Shown piece by piece: positions 8,375 to 16,511 of a stretch of DNA of 64,000 nucleotides. A program made the translations under genes and the position numbers. Source of the DNA: Burkholderia pyrrocinia (GTDB taxonomy: Bacteria; Pseudomonadota; Gammaproteobacteria; Burkholderiales; Burkholderiaceae); contig NZ_CP011504.1 of NCBI RefSeq assembly GCF_001028665.1, positions 1,860,001 through 1,924,000 on the forward strand. Direction: 5' to 3'. Position 1 is the stretch's first letter. Every line of letters begins with the position of its first letter. The notes beneath the pieces were generated by a model. The model saw nothing but the letters and a program-made list of their open reading frames with translations, searched no databases and had not been told where the DNA came from.

Positions 8375-9778
8375 ATGGTACGACTGATCTTGCTGCTGCT
8401 GGGCATCGAATACCTGCGAACCCGCTGGCGCGGGCTGACCGTGCTCGGCTGGCTGTGGGTCGTCGCGGGCGTCGTCATCTTCGTCGACGCGCTCGACGGT
8501 GCGCTGCATTTCCCGATCGAGCTGTTCGCGTGGCTGTTCCTGATCGAGGGGCTCGCGACGCTCGCGGTGGCCGGCAGCGGCGTCGGCGGGCAGCGCATCC
8601 TGCGCTACGTGAAGGGCATCGTGGTCGTGGTGGCCGCGGGGCTCGTGTTTGCCGGGCATCACCACGGCCACTTCCTGCTGTCGATGATCTTCGGCACGCT
8701 GTTCCTCGTCGACGGCCTGCTGCAGTGCACGTCCGCATGGATGGTGCGCTACCGCCGCTGGAACGTCGCGTTCGCGTGGGGTGTCGTCGAGATCCTGCTG
8801 GCGATCTTCTTCTTCCAGCCGTACCCGACGCACTATGTGGGCACCGTGCCGTACTGCCTCGGCCTGCTGCTGATATTCGGCGGGATGCACATGCTGAGCC
8901 TCGCCGCGCGCGTGCGGCGGCTCACGCGCAATCCCGCGTTCGCGACGTCGCCCGCGCCGGCGCTCGCGCCGGATCTCGACGACACGCGCGACCGGCCGCA
9001 TTTCGCGCAGTCCGAATGGGACGGCCCGCCGGCCGACGGCGAGCACGCGCTCACCGTGCACGTGTGGACGCCGACCGGCACGTCGAAGGCCGAAGCGCAG
9101 CGCTATCCGGTGATCGACCGTTATATCGCGGCGGTGGACGTCAACGGTGTGATCTCGACCGGGCACGCGGCGCTGGAGTCGCCGGAGGGCATCTATATCA
9201 GCCTGTATCCGGGCGTCGAAATCGATCGTTCTCCGGACGAATTCACGCGCATCCTGCGCGCCACGCGAGAAAACGACGTACCGGGCCTGTTCCAGCCCGA
9301 CTACGCGACCGAGTCGAACGCGTGGTGCCCGTCGACCGTGCGCGTGCGGATCCGCAACTACGATCCGGCGAAGCTCGACGCGTTCTGGTCGGCATACCGG
9401 CAGAACGTGACGTACAACCTCACGCACCGCAACTGCTCGAGTACCGTGTCGAACGCGCTCGAAGCCGCGCTCGACGGCGCGGTGTGGCGGCTGAAGGGCA
9501 CGCGGGCCGGGTGGGGCGCGTTCGTCCGGTTGCTGCTCACGCCCGAGCTGTGGGTTGCCGCGCAGATCCGCAAGCGCGCGGTGACGATGGCGTGGACGCC
9601 CGGCCTCACGCTCGACTATGCGCGCGCGCTCAGCATGCTCGCCGACCCGCGGCCGTTCGCGTGGTGGAAGGTCGCGCGCTCGGCGGTGAAGGCGATCATG
9701 GCGTCGCGCCGCGCGTGGCGCGAGCAGGACAACGCGGCGCTGTCGCCCGGCGGATCGGAGGCTGCGTCGATGAAGTGA
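8375..9778 (+). CDS. Membrane protein: HdeD-like domain plus permuted papain-like domain
   Basis: A protein of 467 residues. Residues about 1-185 form six hydrophobic segments resembling the HdeD/DUF308 family. The soluble C-terminal part (about 225-400) has a conserved-looking histidine in STGHAAL followed much later by a cysteine in THRNCSSTV. His before Cys is the order of circularly permuted NlpC/P60 (LRAT/YaeF-like) papain-fold enzymes, which act as amidases or acyltransferases. I infer an inner-membrane protein carrying a permuted papain-fold catalytic domain; the substrate is unknown. The start at 8375 gives a short N-terminus directly before the first membrane helix. It is followed closely by a secreted hypothetical protein. 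Confidence 0.75.
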   Translation: MVRLILLLLGIEYLRTRWRGLTVLGWLWVVAGVVIFVDALDGALHFPIELFAWLFLIEGLATLAVAGSGVGGQRILRYVKGIVVVVAAGLVFAGHHHGHFLLSMIFGTLFLVDGLLQCTSAWMVRYRRWNVAFAWGVVEILLAIFFFQPYPTHYVGTVPYCLGLLLIFGGMHMLSLAARVRRLTRNPAFATSPAPALAPDLDDTRDRPHFAQSEWDGPPADGEHALTVHVWTPTGTSKAEAQRYPVIDRYIAAVDVNGVISTGHAALESPEGIYISLYPGVEIDRSPDEFTRILRATRENDVPGLFQPDYATESNAWCPSTVRVRIRNYDPAKLDAFWSAYRQNVTYNLTHRNCSSTVSNALEAALDGAVWRLKGTRAGWGAFVRLLLTPELWVAAQIRKRAVTMAWTPGLTLDYARALSMLADPRPFAWWKVARSAVKAIMASRRAWREQDNAALSPGGSEAASMK

Positions 9779-9872
9779 TCGCGTGGCGCCGGACGAGGGC
9801 CCGGCGCCGCAGGGGCCGCCACCGCGCGGCCCGGCGAAGTTGCCCGCCATAACAACCCACAGACGAACAACA

Positions 9873-10451
9873 ATGAACAAGACGAGAGCATTCCGCATCC
9901 TGATCCCCGCTGCGCTGGCGCTGGCAAGCGCAGGCCTCGCGCATGCGGCCGAAGACGAAGTGCCGCGCATGAGCAACGACGTGTACCGGACCTCGGTGTC
10001 GTTCTGCTCGAACGTCGCGGCCGTCGAGAAGATCGAGTGCCAGGGCGACATGATCGCCGCGGGCAGCCGGATCGTCGCGGCGATCGGCGGGCTGCCGCCG
10101 GCGTCCGCCGCTGCGATCGACGAAGGCGCGCGCAGCAAGCTGCCGGAAACCGAGCGCAAGGGGCTCGCGCCGGTCGAGCCGGGCGCGATCGACAAGGACG
10201 ACGACGTGGCCGGCCTCGCCGGCATGGTGCGTCTGTGCGACGTCTACGAATCGGAGCCGGCGTCGCGCGCGCGGCATCACGCGGCGCTGAAGCAGCAGGC
10301 GCCGGCCGCGGCACCGCGCGTCGAGGCGTTGCTGGCGGATGCGTCGACGCCGGCGCGCCGGCGCGTCAGCATCGGCGTGTGGCAGATCCTTGTGCTCGAA
10401 GGCCCCGAATCGGTTGCGCGTGCGTGCACGCAGCTCGGCGCCGGATCTTGA
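9873..10451 (+). CDS. Hypothetical periplasmic protein
   Basis: A protein of 192 residues with a clear Sec signal peptide: MNKTRAFRI, a hydrophobic core, and a cleavage site after LAHA. The mature region has four cysteines (for example VSFCSN and KIECQGD, with later ones in VRLCDVY and RACTQL) that could form disulfides. No family was recognised. It follows the membrane/papain-like gene by 94 bases and may be cotranscribed with it; a strong hairpin follows its stop. Confidence 0.7.
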   Translation: MNKTRAFRILIPAALALASAGLAHAAEDEVPRMSNDVYRTSVSFCSNVAAVEKIECQGDMIAAGSRIVAAIGGLPPASAAAIDEGARSKLPETERKGLAPVEPGAIDKDDDVAGLAGMVRLCDVYESEPASRARHHAALKQQAPAAAPRVEALLADASTPARRRVSIGVWQILVLEGPESVARACTQLGAGS

Positions 10452-10458
10452 GCGACGG

Positions 10459-10481
10459 CGTGCCGCCGGGAAGGCGGCACG
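10459..10481 (+). terminator. Hairpin after the hypothetical periplasmic protein gene
   Basis: A perfect 9-bp stem, CGTGCCGCC with GGCGGCACG, around a 5-base loop starts 8 bases after the stop at 10451. There is no clear T-run, so it may be a stabilising 3' hairpin or a weak terminator. Confidence 0.4.
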
Positions 10482-10695
10482 CATCGGCCGTGCACGGTAT
10501 CGGGCGGGACGCGGCATGAGCGGCCGTGCCCGCGTTTCGCGACGATTCCGAACGGCGCGACGGCGCGTGGCCGCGCCACCACATAATTCGTCCACCTTCA
10601 CATTCGTGCCACGTTGCGGCAGCAACAATTGCAGGCAGACATTCGACAATCTTGCGGCGCATCCCGCGACCGCAAGCCTTTTCCGAGGAAACGCC

Positions 10696-11427
10696 ATGCT
10701 CAAGACGCTCGCCCGCGCCGTTGCCGCACTCGCCGTCGCTTCCGCTTCACTGCACGCCACCGCGCAGACCAGCTACGACTACCTGTTGCTTGCAGCCTCG
10801 TGGGAGCCCGGCTTCTGCGCGTCGCACGACACACCCGAATGCACGAACCTCGCCGGCACGTATGCGGCGACGAGCCTGTCGCTGCATGGCCTGTGGCCGA
10901 ACCGGTACGACGGCAACCAGCCGTTCTACTGCGGCGTGCCGCAGAACGACGTCGACCTCGACAACGCGCACCAGTGGTGCAGCATGGATGCCTACCCGAT
11001 CAGCAGCGCGACCCGCAACACGCTGTCGACGTACATGCCGGGCGTTGCGTCGTGCCTCGACAAGCACGAATGGTTCAAGCACGGCACCTGCTCGAATTCG
11101 GCGTCGCCCGATGCGTACTGGAACCAGGCGTCCGGCATGATCAGCCGGCTCGGCAACACGTCGTTCAACGCATACCTGCAGGCGAACGCGGGCAAGACGG
11201 TCACGCGCAACCAGTTGCTGTCCGCGTTCGAAGGCGCGTTCGGCAGCAATACGCGCAGCGCGGTGTCGCTGAAATGCACGAAGACGAATGGCGTCAGCTA
11301 TTTCACCGAAGCGTGGATCGCGGTGAAGACGAATGCGACCACGCAGTTCCCGAGCGCCGCATCGCTCGTCACCGACGGCAATACGCAGGGCACGTGCCCG
11401 ACGTCGGGCGTGTATATCGCGAAGTAA
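10696..11427 (+). CDS. rna: Ribonuclease I, RNase T2 family
   Basis: A protein of 243 residues with an N-terminal signal peptide (MLKTLARAVAALAVASASLH, cleavage after ATAQ or nearby), so it acts in the periplasm or is secreted. Both RNase T2 catalytic blocks are intact: LHGLWP at about residues 63-68 and EWFKHGTC at about 125-132, supplying the catalytic histidines and glutamate. Family members cleave single-stranded RNA to 2',3'-cyclic phosphates with little base preference. Several cysteines suit an oxidised fold. A start codon with GAGGAA 7-12 bases upstream supports the chosen N-terminus. It is a single gene converging with the FAD monooxygenase. Confidence 0.93.
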   Translation: MLKTLARAVAALAVASASLHATAQTSYDYLLLAASWEPGFCASHDTPECTNLAGTYAATSLSLHGLWPNRYDGNQPFYCGVPQNDVDLDNAHQWCSMDAYPISSATRNTLSTYMPGVASCLDKHEWFKHGTCSNSASPDAYWNQASGMISRLGNTSFNAYLQANAGKTVTRNQLLSAFEGAFGSNTRSAVSLKCTKTNGVSYFTEAWIAVKTNATTQFPSAASLVTDGNTQGTCPTSGVYIAK

Positions 11428-11543
11428 GAGGGAAGGCGGCTGGCGTGCGCGACTGCGCGCACGCCGTCGTCGATCACGGCTTCGGCGGGATGCAGGACCA
11501 CGGCAGCCCGGCGCGTTCCCGTAGACGTGCGTTTGTCGTGCGG

Positions 11544-13067
11544 TCAATGCCCCGCACAGGGTGGGCCGAACCATCGCATCGCCGCGTGTGTCGCTTCGTC
11601 GGTGTTCGAACCATCGTCACAGGCCCACGCGACGACACCGTCGGGCCGCACGAGCACGGCGCGCAATCCCAGCCGGTCTTTCGCATCATCCGAGACATAC
11701 GCAATCCGGTCGCGCCAGCGGCCCGCCAGCGCCTGAAACGGCCGGCCCGCATCGAAGTCCAGCAACATGCCCTTGCCGTCCCGGGCATGTTCGCCGAGCC
11801 GGGTTCCGTCGATCAGTTCGAAGTCCGGAACACTGCGGCCCACGAGCGGATGACTGCCGCCGAGATCGTAGGAAAGGGACACGCCCCACACGCGTTCGGC
11901 GAAGTACGTCGCGCCGTCGCGTGTGTCGACGAGATCGCGGATGATCGCTTCGAGCGCGCGCGAGCTCCGGGCCGGCCGCATCAGCGCGACCTGCGCGCGC
12001 GACCAGTCGAGGACGCGCACGCCCACCGGATGCCGTTCGTCCGTATAGCTGTCGAGCAGGCCGGCCGGCGCGTCGCCGCGGATCGTGGCGGCCAGCTTCC
12101 AGCCGAGATTCATCGCGTCGCCGATCCCGAGATTGAGCCCCTGGCCGCCGAGCGGCGAGTGGATATGCGCGGCATCGCCCGCGAGCAATACGCGTCCGTT
12201 GCGGTATGTCGTTGCCTGGCATGCGCGATCGGTCCACGTGGTAGCAAGCCGCAGCGCCGTCAGCGTGACGCCGGTGCCTGACACGCGGCGTAACACCGCC
12301 TGCGCATGCGCGAGCGTGACCGGCCCGCTCCGGTGGAACGCGCCGCCGTCGAACTCGACCATCGCGATGGTCCCGGGCAGCGTGTACGTATACATGCCGG
12401 CCGGCGTGTAGTGACGGCCCGGCGGCAGGGTGCCCGGATCGGCCAGTTCGGCTTCGATGGAATAGCCGGTGAATTCGGGATCGGTGCCGGTGAACGCGAA
12501 GCCGCCGGCCTTGCGGATCGTGCTGCGGCCGCCGTCGCAGCCGACGAGCCAGCGTCCGCGCAACGTTTCACCTCCGGCGCGCAGCGTTACCGCGTCGTCC
12601 GACTGATCGAAGCCTTCGACACCGATGCCGCGCCGGATCTCGACGCCGGTCGCGCTCGCGCGGGCGGCCAGCACGGCCTCGACCCGCTCCATGTCGGTCG
12701 CTATGCGGGTGCCGGCCGGGCCGGGCAGGCGGTACGGCCACCTGGCCGTATCGATGTTGTCGTGGAAGAACGGGATGCCGGCGAAATGGCCGCCCGGACG
12801 GCGCGACTGCTGCATCCAGTGCGCGGTGTCGTTCGTGCCCGAGGGCATCGCGATGTCGTCGAGCAAGCCGCGCCGGTAGAACGCGTCGATGGTGGGCGCC
12901 GACAGGCCGCGCATGCCGAACGGAAGGCGCTTCAGCGGGGAGCCCGGATCGCCGGTTTGCTCGACCACCAATACCGACAGGCCGGCAAGGCGCAGCTCGC
13001 ACGCGAGAAACAGGCCGACAGGGCCGGCTCCGGCAATCACGACATCATGGGTCACGGGCAGATTCAT
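11544..13067 (-). CDS. FAD-dependent aromatic monooxygenase, PheA/TfdB-like
   Basis: A protein of 507 residues. The N-terminal dinucleotide fold has GAGPVG (about residues 13-18). The second FAD motif is GDAAHIHSPLGGQGLNLG, typical of group A flavoprotein hydroxylases such as phenol or pentachlorophenol hydroxylase and drug-modifying monooxygenases. The C-terminal thioredoxin-like extension is present. It would hydroxylate an aromatic or polyketide-like substrate with NAD(P)H and O2. It is divergent from a TetR regulator at 13216, with two operator palindromes between them, so it is probably repressed by that regulator and induced by substrate. The start MNLPVTHDVV is placed immediately before the FAD strand. 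Confidence 0.88.
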   Translation of the reverse strand: MNLPVTHDVVIAGAGPVGLFLACELRLAGLSVLVVEQTGDPGSPLKRLPFGMRGLSAPTIDAFYRRGLLDDIAMPSGTNDTAHWMQQSRRPGGHFAGIPFFHDNIDTARWPYRLPGPAGTRIATDMERVEAVLAARASATGVEIRRGIGVEGFDQSDDAVTLRAGGETLRGRWLVGCDGGRSTIRKAGGFAFTGTDPEFTGYSIEAELADPGTLPPGRHYTPAGMYTYTLPGTIAMVEFDGGAFHRSGPVTLAHAQAVLRRVSGTGVTLTALRLATTWTDRACQATTYRNGRVLLAGDAAHIHSPLGGQGLNLGIGDAMNLGWKLAATIRGDAPAGLLDSYTDERHPVGVRVLDWSRAQVALMRPARSSRALEAIIRDLVDTRDGATYFAERVWGVSLSYDLGGSHPLVGRSVPDFELIDGTRLGEHARDGKGMLLDFDAGRPFQALAGRWRDRIAYVSDDAKDRLGLRAVLVRPDGVVAWACDDGSNTDEATHAAMRWFGPPCAGH

Positions 13068-13154
13068 CGGGTGGTTCGGTGTCCGGCCAGGACGGGCCGG
13101 AGGCGGTCGAGAGGACGGCGCCTGACCGGCGCCGCACCGGGTGAGCGGATGGTC

Positions 13155-13169
13155 TGGAACGTTGTTCCA
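13155..13169. promoter_or_regulatory. TetR-type operator palindrome 1
   Basis: TGGAAC-GTT-GTTCCA, a perfect inverted repeat with a 3-base centre, sits between the divergent monooxygenase and TetR genes. Its centre is 26 bases from that of operator 2. Confidence 0.72.
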
Positions 13170-13180
13170 TTGCGAGATAT

Positions 13181-13195
13181 TGGAACGATGTTCCA
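13181..13195. promoter_or_regulatory. TetR-type operator palindrome 2
   Basis: TGGAAC-GAT-GTTCCA has the same arms as operator 1 and lies 21 bases upstream of the TetR start. Two identical-arm sites in a divergent promoter suggest autoregulation plus control of the monooxygenase. Confidence 0.72.
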
Positions 13196-13215
13196 GATGT
13201 GTCAAGCTACCGCGC

Positions 13216-13890
13216 ATGAAAACCAGAAACCGGACCGAGCGGCGCGCGGATGCGCTGTCGAAAGAGCGGATCGTCGAGGCCGCGATCGAGATACTCGACA
13301 ACGCAGGCGAGGGCGCGCTGACGTTTCGCGCGCTCGCGGCGCATCTGGCGACCGGAAGCGGCGCGATCTACTGGCACGTCGCCGACAAGCACGATCTGCT
13401 CGCGGCGGCTGCGGATCAGGTGATCGCGGGTGCGATGACGGACGTGTCGGCGGTGCGTGACGGCGGAGCGGCGGAGGCGATCCGTCGCGTCGCGCTGCGC
13501 CTGTTCGATGCGTTCAGCGCGCATCCGTGGGTGGGCGCGCAGCTGTTCCGCGAGCCGTGGCAGAACGCGGTGCTGCGTATCCTGGAAAGCGTCGGCGGGC
13601 AGCTTCAGGCACTGGGCGTGCCCGAACCCGCGCAATTCAACGCGGCATCGGCGCTGATGCATTACATCTTCGGGCTGGCCGGCCAATACGCGGCCGGTGC
13701 GCGTCTTCATCCGCGCGATACGGAACAGCCGGAGATCGTCGCGACCGTCGCCGCAAGGTGGGCGCAGCTCGAACCGGCGCAATACCCGTTCGTGCGCAAG
13801 GTGGCGGCGCAACTGGCCGCGCACGACGAGCGCGAGCAGTTCCTGGCCGGCATCGATCTCATTCTGGCGGGCATCGGAACTGCCCGGTAA
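13216..13890 (+). CDS. TetR-family repressor of the adjacent monooxygenase
   Basis: A protein of 224 residues. The N-terminal helix-turn-helix (about residues 12-58) includes ERIVEAAIEILDNAG, TFRALAAHL and GAIYWHVADKHDLLAA; the C-terminal domain resembles the TetR_C drug-binding type. The start at MKTRNRTERR is preferred over an in-frame GTG at 13141 because the longer form would be translated across both operator palindromes. Divergent orientation and paired operators (13155-13169, 13181-13195) indicate that it represses itself and the FAD monooxygenase until a ligand binds. Confidence 0.87.
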   Translation: MKTRNRTERRADALSKERIVEAAIEILDNAGEGALTFRALAAHLATGSGAIYWHVADKHDLLAAAADQVIAGAMTDVSAVRDGGAAEAIRRVALRLFDAFSAHPWVGAQLFREPWQNAVLRILESVGGQLQALGVPEPAQFNAASALMHYIFGLAGQYAAGARLHPRDTEQPEIVATVAARWAQLEPAQYPFVRKVAAQLAAHDEREQFLAGIDLILAGIGTAR

Positions 13891-13933
13891 GCCGTCATTG
13901 CGCGGCAGTTCCGGGCGATGCTGTGCCGGTCCG

Positions 13934-14569
13934 TTACCCGAGCAGCCGCAACGCGTCCGCGAGCGACAGCACCGTCGTGCGCGACTCGAAAGCGGTGGAG
14001 AACAGATGCTCGTGGACCACCGGGTCCGGGTCGTAGCAGCAATCCTTGACCGTATACAGGCGGAAGTCCGCGTCGCTCGCATGGGCGATCGACGACAGCA
14101 TCACGCCGGTCGACGCGATGCCGACCATGATCAGCGAATCGACGCCTTGTGCGACCAGCCGCGCCTGCAGATCGGTGCCGAAGAACACGCTGGCGCGGTG
14201 CGCGACGATCAGCGGTTCGTCGGGCTGCCGGCCCAGCTCAGGGCACGTGCCGTCGTCGACGAACAGGCCGAGCTGCTTGATGCTTTGCCCGTTCTTGTTG
14301 CGCGGGCTGACTTCCGGATAGCCGGGGCTGAACCGGAGGTTCGCGAACCAGACGCCGACGCCGCCGGCCCGCGCCGCGTCGCACAGCCGGCGCGTATTGG
14401 CGAGCAATTCGGGGGCCACCGACGGAAAGATTCCGAGGATGTCGGTCTGGTAATGCATGACGAGCAGCGCGGTTTGCGACGGCACGACGGCGGGAATCGG
14501 CGCGAAAGCGCTGCCGCCGGGGTTCGCGTGGGCTGCCATTGCGACATCTGATACGTTGTCCGGATTCAT
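13934..14569 (-). CDS. Isochorismatase-fold (cysteine hydrolase-like) protein
   Basis: A protein of 211 residues with the isochorismatase-like hydrolase fold: the catalytic-Asp strand TALLVMHYQTDI (Asp present) and the segment IMVGIASTGVMLSSIAHA. In amidase-type members the latter loop contains the nucleophilic cysteine; here it reads STGVML with no cysteine. Members with this loop may act like isochorismatase itself, which lacks the cysteine, or be inactive. It lies downstream of the glutaminase in the same direction, 32 bases away, so the two may be cotranscribed. The substrate is unknown. Confidence 0.78.
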   Translation of the reverse strand: MNPDNVSDVAMAAHANPGGSAFAPIPAVVPSQTALLVMHYQTDILGIFPSVAPELLANTRRLCDAARAGGVGVWFANLRFSPGYPEVSPRNKNGQSIKQLGLFVDDGTCPELGRQPDEPLIVAHRASVFFGTDLQARLVAQGVDSLIMVGIASTGVMLSSIAHASDADFRLYTVKDCCYDPDPVVHEHLFSTAFESRTTVLSLADALRLLG

Positions 14570-14601
14570 GCGCGATGTTCTCCAGTAACCGCTGCGGGGT
14601 G

Positions 14602-15516
14602 TCAGAAAATCGATCTTTCCGTGTACGTCGTCAACCACTCCAACGCCAACGTCCCTGCCAGCGAGTTCCCGTTCGCATCGAGCCCCGGCGCCCACACGCA
14701 CACGGCCATCTCGCCGGGCAGCACCGCGACGATCCCGCCGCCGACGCCGCTTTTCGCGGGCAGCCCGACGCGGTACACGAAATCGCCGGCCGCATCGTAG
14801 GTGCCGCAGGTCAGCATCAGCGCCGACAGCCGCTTCGCGGAACTCGAATCGACGATGCGCTCGCCGGTCACCGGCGCGACGCCGCCGTTCGCGAGGAACA
14901 GCGCGGCGCGCGCGAGTTCGACGCAGTTCATCGTGATCGCGCACTGGCGGCAATACGCATCGACCACCGTGTCGGGCGGCATCTGCATGTTGCCGAAGCT
15001 CGCCATGAAGTGCGCCATCGCGCGGTTGCGCTCCGCATGCTGCAGCTCAGACAGCGCAACGCGCGAATCGTAGTCGATATCGGTCGCGCCGATCAGCCGC
15101 CGTACGAATTCGACGAGCGCCGTCTCGGCCCTCACGAAACGGCGGCACAGCACGTCGGTGACGACCAGCGCACCGGCATTGATGAACGGATTGCGCGGCT
15201 TGCCGCGCTCGCTTTCGAGCTGCACCAGCGAATTGAACGCGGTGCCGGACGGCTCGCGGCCGACCCGCTCCCACAGCGCATCGCCCAGCAACTGGAACGC
15301 GAGCGTGCACGCGAACAGCTTCGAGATGCTCTGGATCGAGAAGCGCTCGTGCGCGTCGCCGACCGTGTAAACGTTTCCGTCGAGCGTCACGACGGCCATC
15401 CCGAACTTGTCGGCCGGGATTTTCGCGAGTTCGGGAATATAGTCGGCGACCCGTCCCTGGCCAATCCAGGGGGCGAGTTCGGTGTGGATGCGTTCGAGGA
15501 TCGTCTGGTAATTCAT
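14602..15516 (-). CDS. glsA: Glutaminase
   Basis: A protein of 304 residues, the normal size for bacterial glutaminases, which hydrolyse L-glutamine to glutamate and ammonia. The serine-lysine catalytic pair of the beta-lactamase-like fold is in SIQSISKLF (Ser63, Lys66). Other family blocks are PRNPFINAGALV, SFGNMQMPPDTVVDAYCRQC and GLPAKSGVGGGI. The start at MNYQTILERI gives the standard N-terminus. It heads a possible two-gene unit with the isochorismatase-fold protein. Glutaminases contribute to nitrogen supply and, in some bacteria, acid resistance. Confidence 0.95.
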   Translation of the reverse strand: MNYQTILERIHTELAPWIGQGRVADYIPELAKIPADKFGMAVVTLDGNVYTVGDAHERFSIQSISKLFACTLAFQLLGDALWERVGREPSGTAFNSLVQLESERGKPRNPFINAGALVVTDVLCRRFVRAETALVEFVRRLIGATDIDYDSRVALSELQHAERNRAMAHFMASFGNMQMPPDTVVDAYCRQCAITMNCVELARAALFLANGGVAPVTGERIVDSSSAKRLSALMLTCGTYDAAGDFVYRVGLPAKSGVGGGIVAVLPGEMAVCVWAPGLDANGNSLAGTLALEWLTTYTERSIF

Positions 15517-15736
15517 CACGTCAGGCAGGGTAGAGGCGTGGCCCGGATTCCGGCGAGCCCGTATGGAACCGTCCCGGCGCCGATTCGTCAAGCGCGGCGC
15601 GGCATCGCGCCCTGATTTTTCAGACAGGCAAACGGGCAATCGGCGGGCGCAGTATCATGCGGTACGTTTCGGCCGATGGCCGGCGTCCGGAATGACCGGC
15701 GCCGCCGCGGCTTCCCCGATGACCCGACCGTTGCCC

Positions 15737-16447
15737 ATGTCTTTTCGCATCCTGCTCGTCGAAGACGACACCCGCCTGTCCACGCTGATCGCCGGCTACC
15801 TGCGCAAGAACGACTATGAAGTCGACACTGTGCTGCATGGTGACGCCGCGGTGCCGGCGATCCTGTCCATTCGCCCCGATCTCGTCATTCTCGACGTGAA
15901 CCTGCCGGGCAAGGACGGCTTCGAAATCTGCCGCGAGGCGCGCAAGCAGTACGACGGCGTGATCATCATGGTGACGGCGCGCGACGAGCCGTTCGACGAA
16001 CTGCTCGGCCTCGAGTTCGGCGCGGACGACTACGTGCACAAGCCGGTCGAGCCGCGCATCCTGCTGGCGCGGATCAAGGCGCAGCTTCGCCGCGCGCCCG
16101 CGCGCGCGACCGAGAGCCCCGCGTCGCAGCCCGAACGCTATGCATTCGGCAAGTTCTCGATCGACCGCACCGACCGTACCGTCGTGCTGCCGGACGGCAG
16201 CACGCCCGATCTGACGTCGGCCGAATTCGACCTGCTGTGGGCGCTCGTGTGCCATGCGGGCGAAGTCGTCAGCCGCGACGATCTGATGCTGCAGTTGCGC
16301 GGCGTCGAATTCGACGGCCTCGACCGCACGATCGACGGGCGCATTTCGAAGCTGCGCCGCAAGCTGCGCGACGACGCGAGCAACCCGCAGCGGATCAAGA
16401 CGATCCGCAGCAAGGGTTACCAATTCAGCAAACACGCGTGGGACTGA
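15737..16447 (+). CDS. OmpR-family response regulator, RstA-like
   Basis: A protein of 236 residues. The receiver domain has the acidic pair Asp10-Asp11, phospho-acceptor Asp53 (ILDVNLPGKDG) and Lys102 (YVHKP). The C-terminal winged helix (about 130-234) ends in RTIDGRISKLRRKLRDD and KTIRSKGYQF, a complete DNA-binding domain. It is followed by a histidine kinase 64 bases downstream. The pair resembles RstAB in sequence style. The signal and targets are not evident. Confidence 0.9.
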   Translation: MSFRILLVEDDTRLSTLIAGYLRKNDYEVDTVLHGDAAVPAILSIRPDLVILDVNLPGKDGFEICREARKQYDGVIIMVTARDEPFDELLGLEFGADDYVHKPVEPRILLARIKAQLRRAPARATESPASQPERYAFGKFSIDRTDRTVVLPDGSTPDLTSAEFDLLWALVCHAGEVVSRDDLMLQLRGVEFDGLDRTIDGRISKLRRKLRDDASNPQRIKTIRSKGYQFSKHAWD

Positions 16448-16511
16448 CGCCGCCGCCAGGCGACGCCGTCACGTTCCGCGCGGGCATTCCGCCCGCCAGC
16501 CGGGAGCCGCG

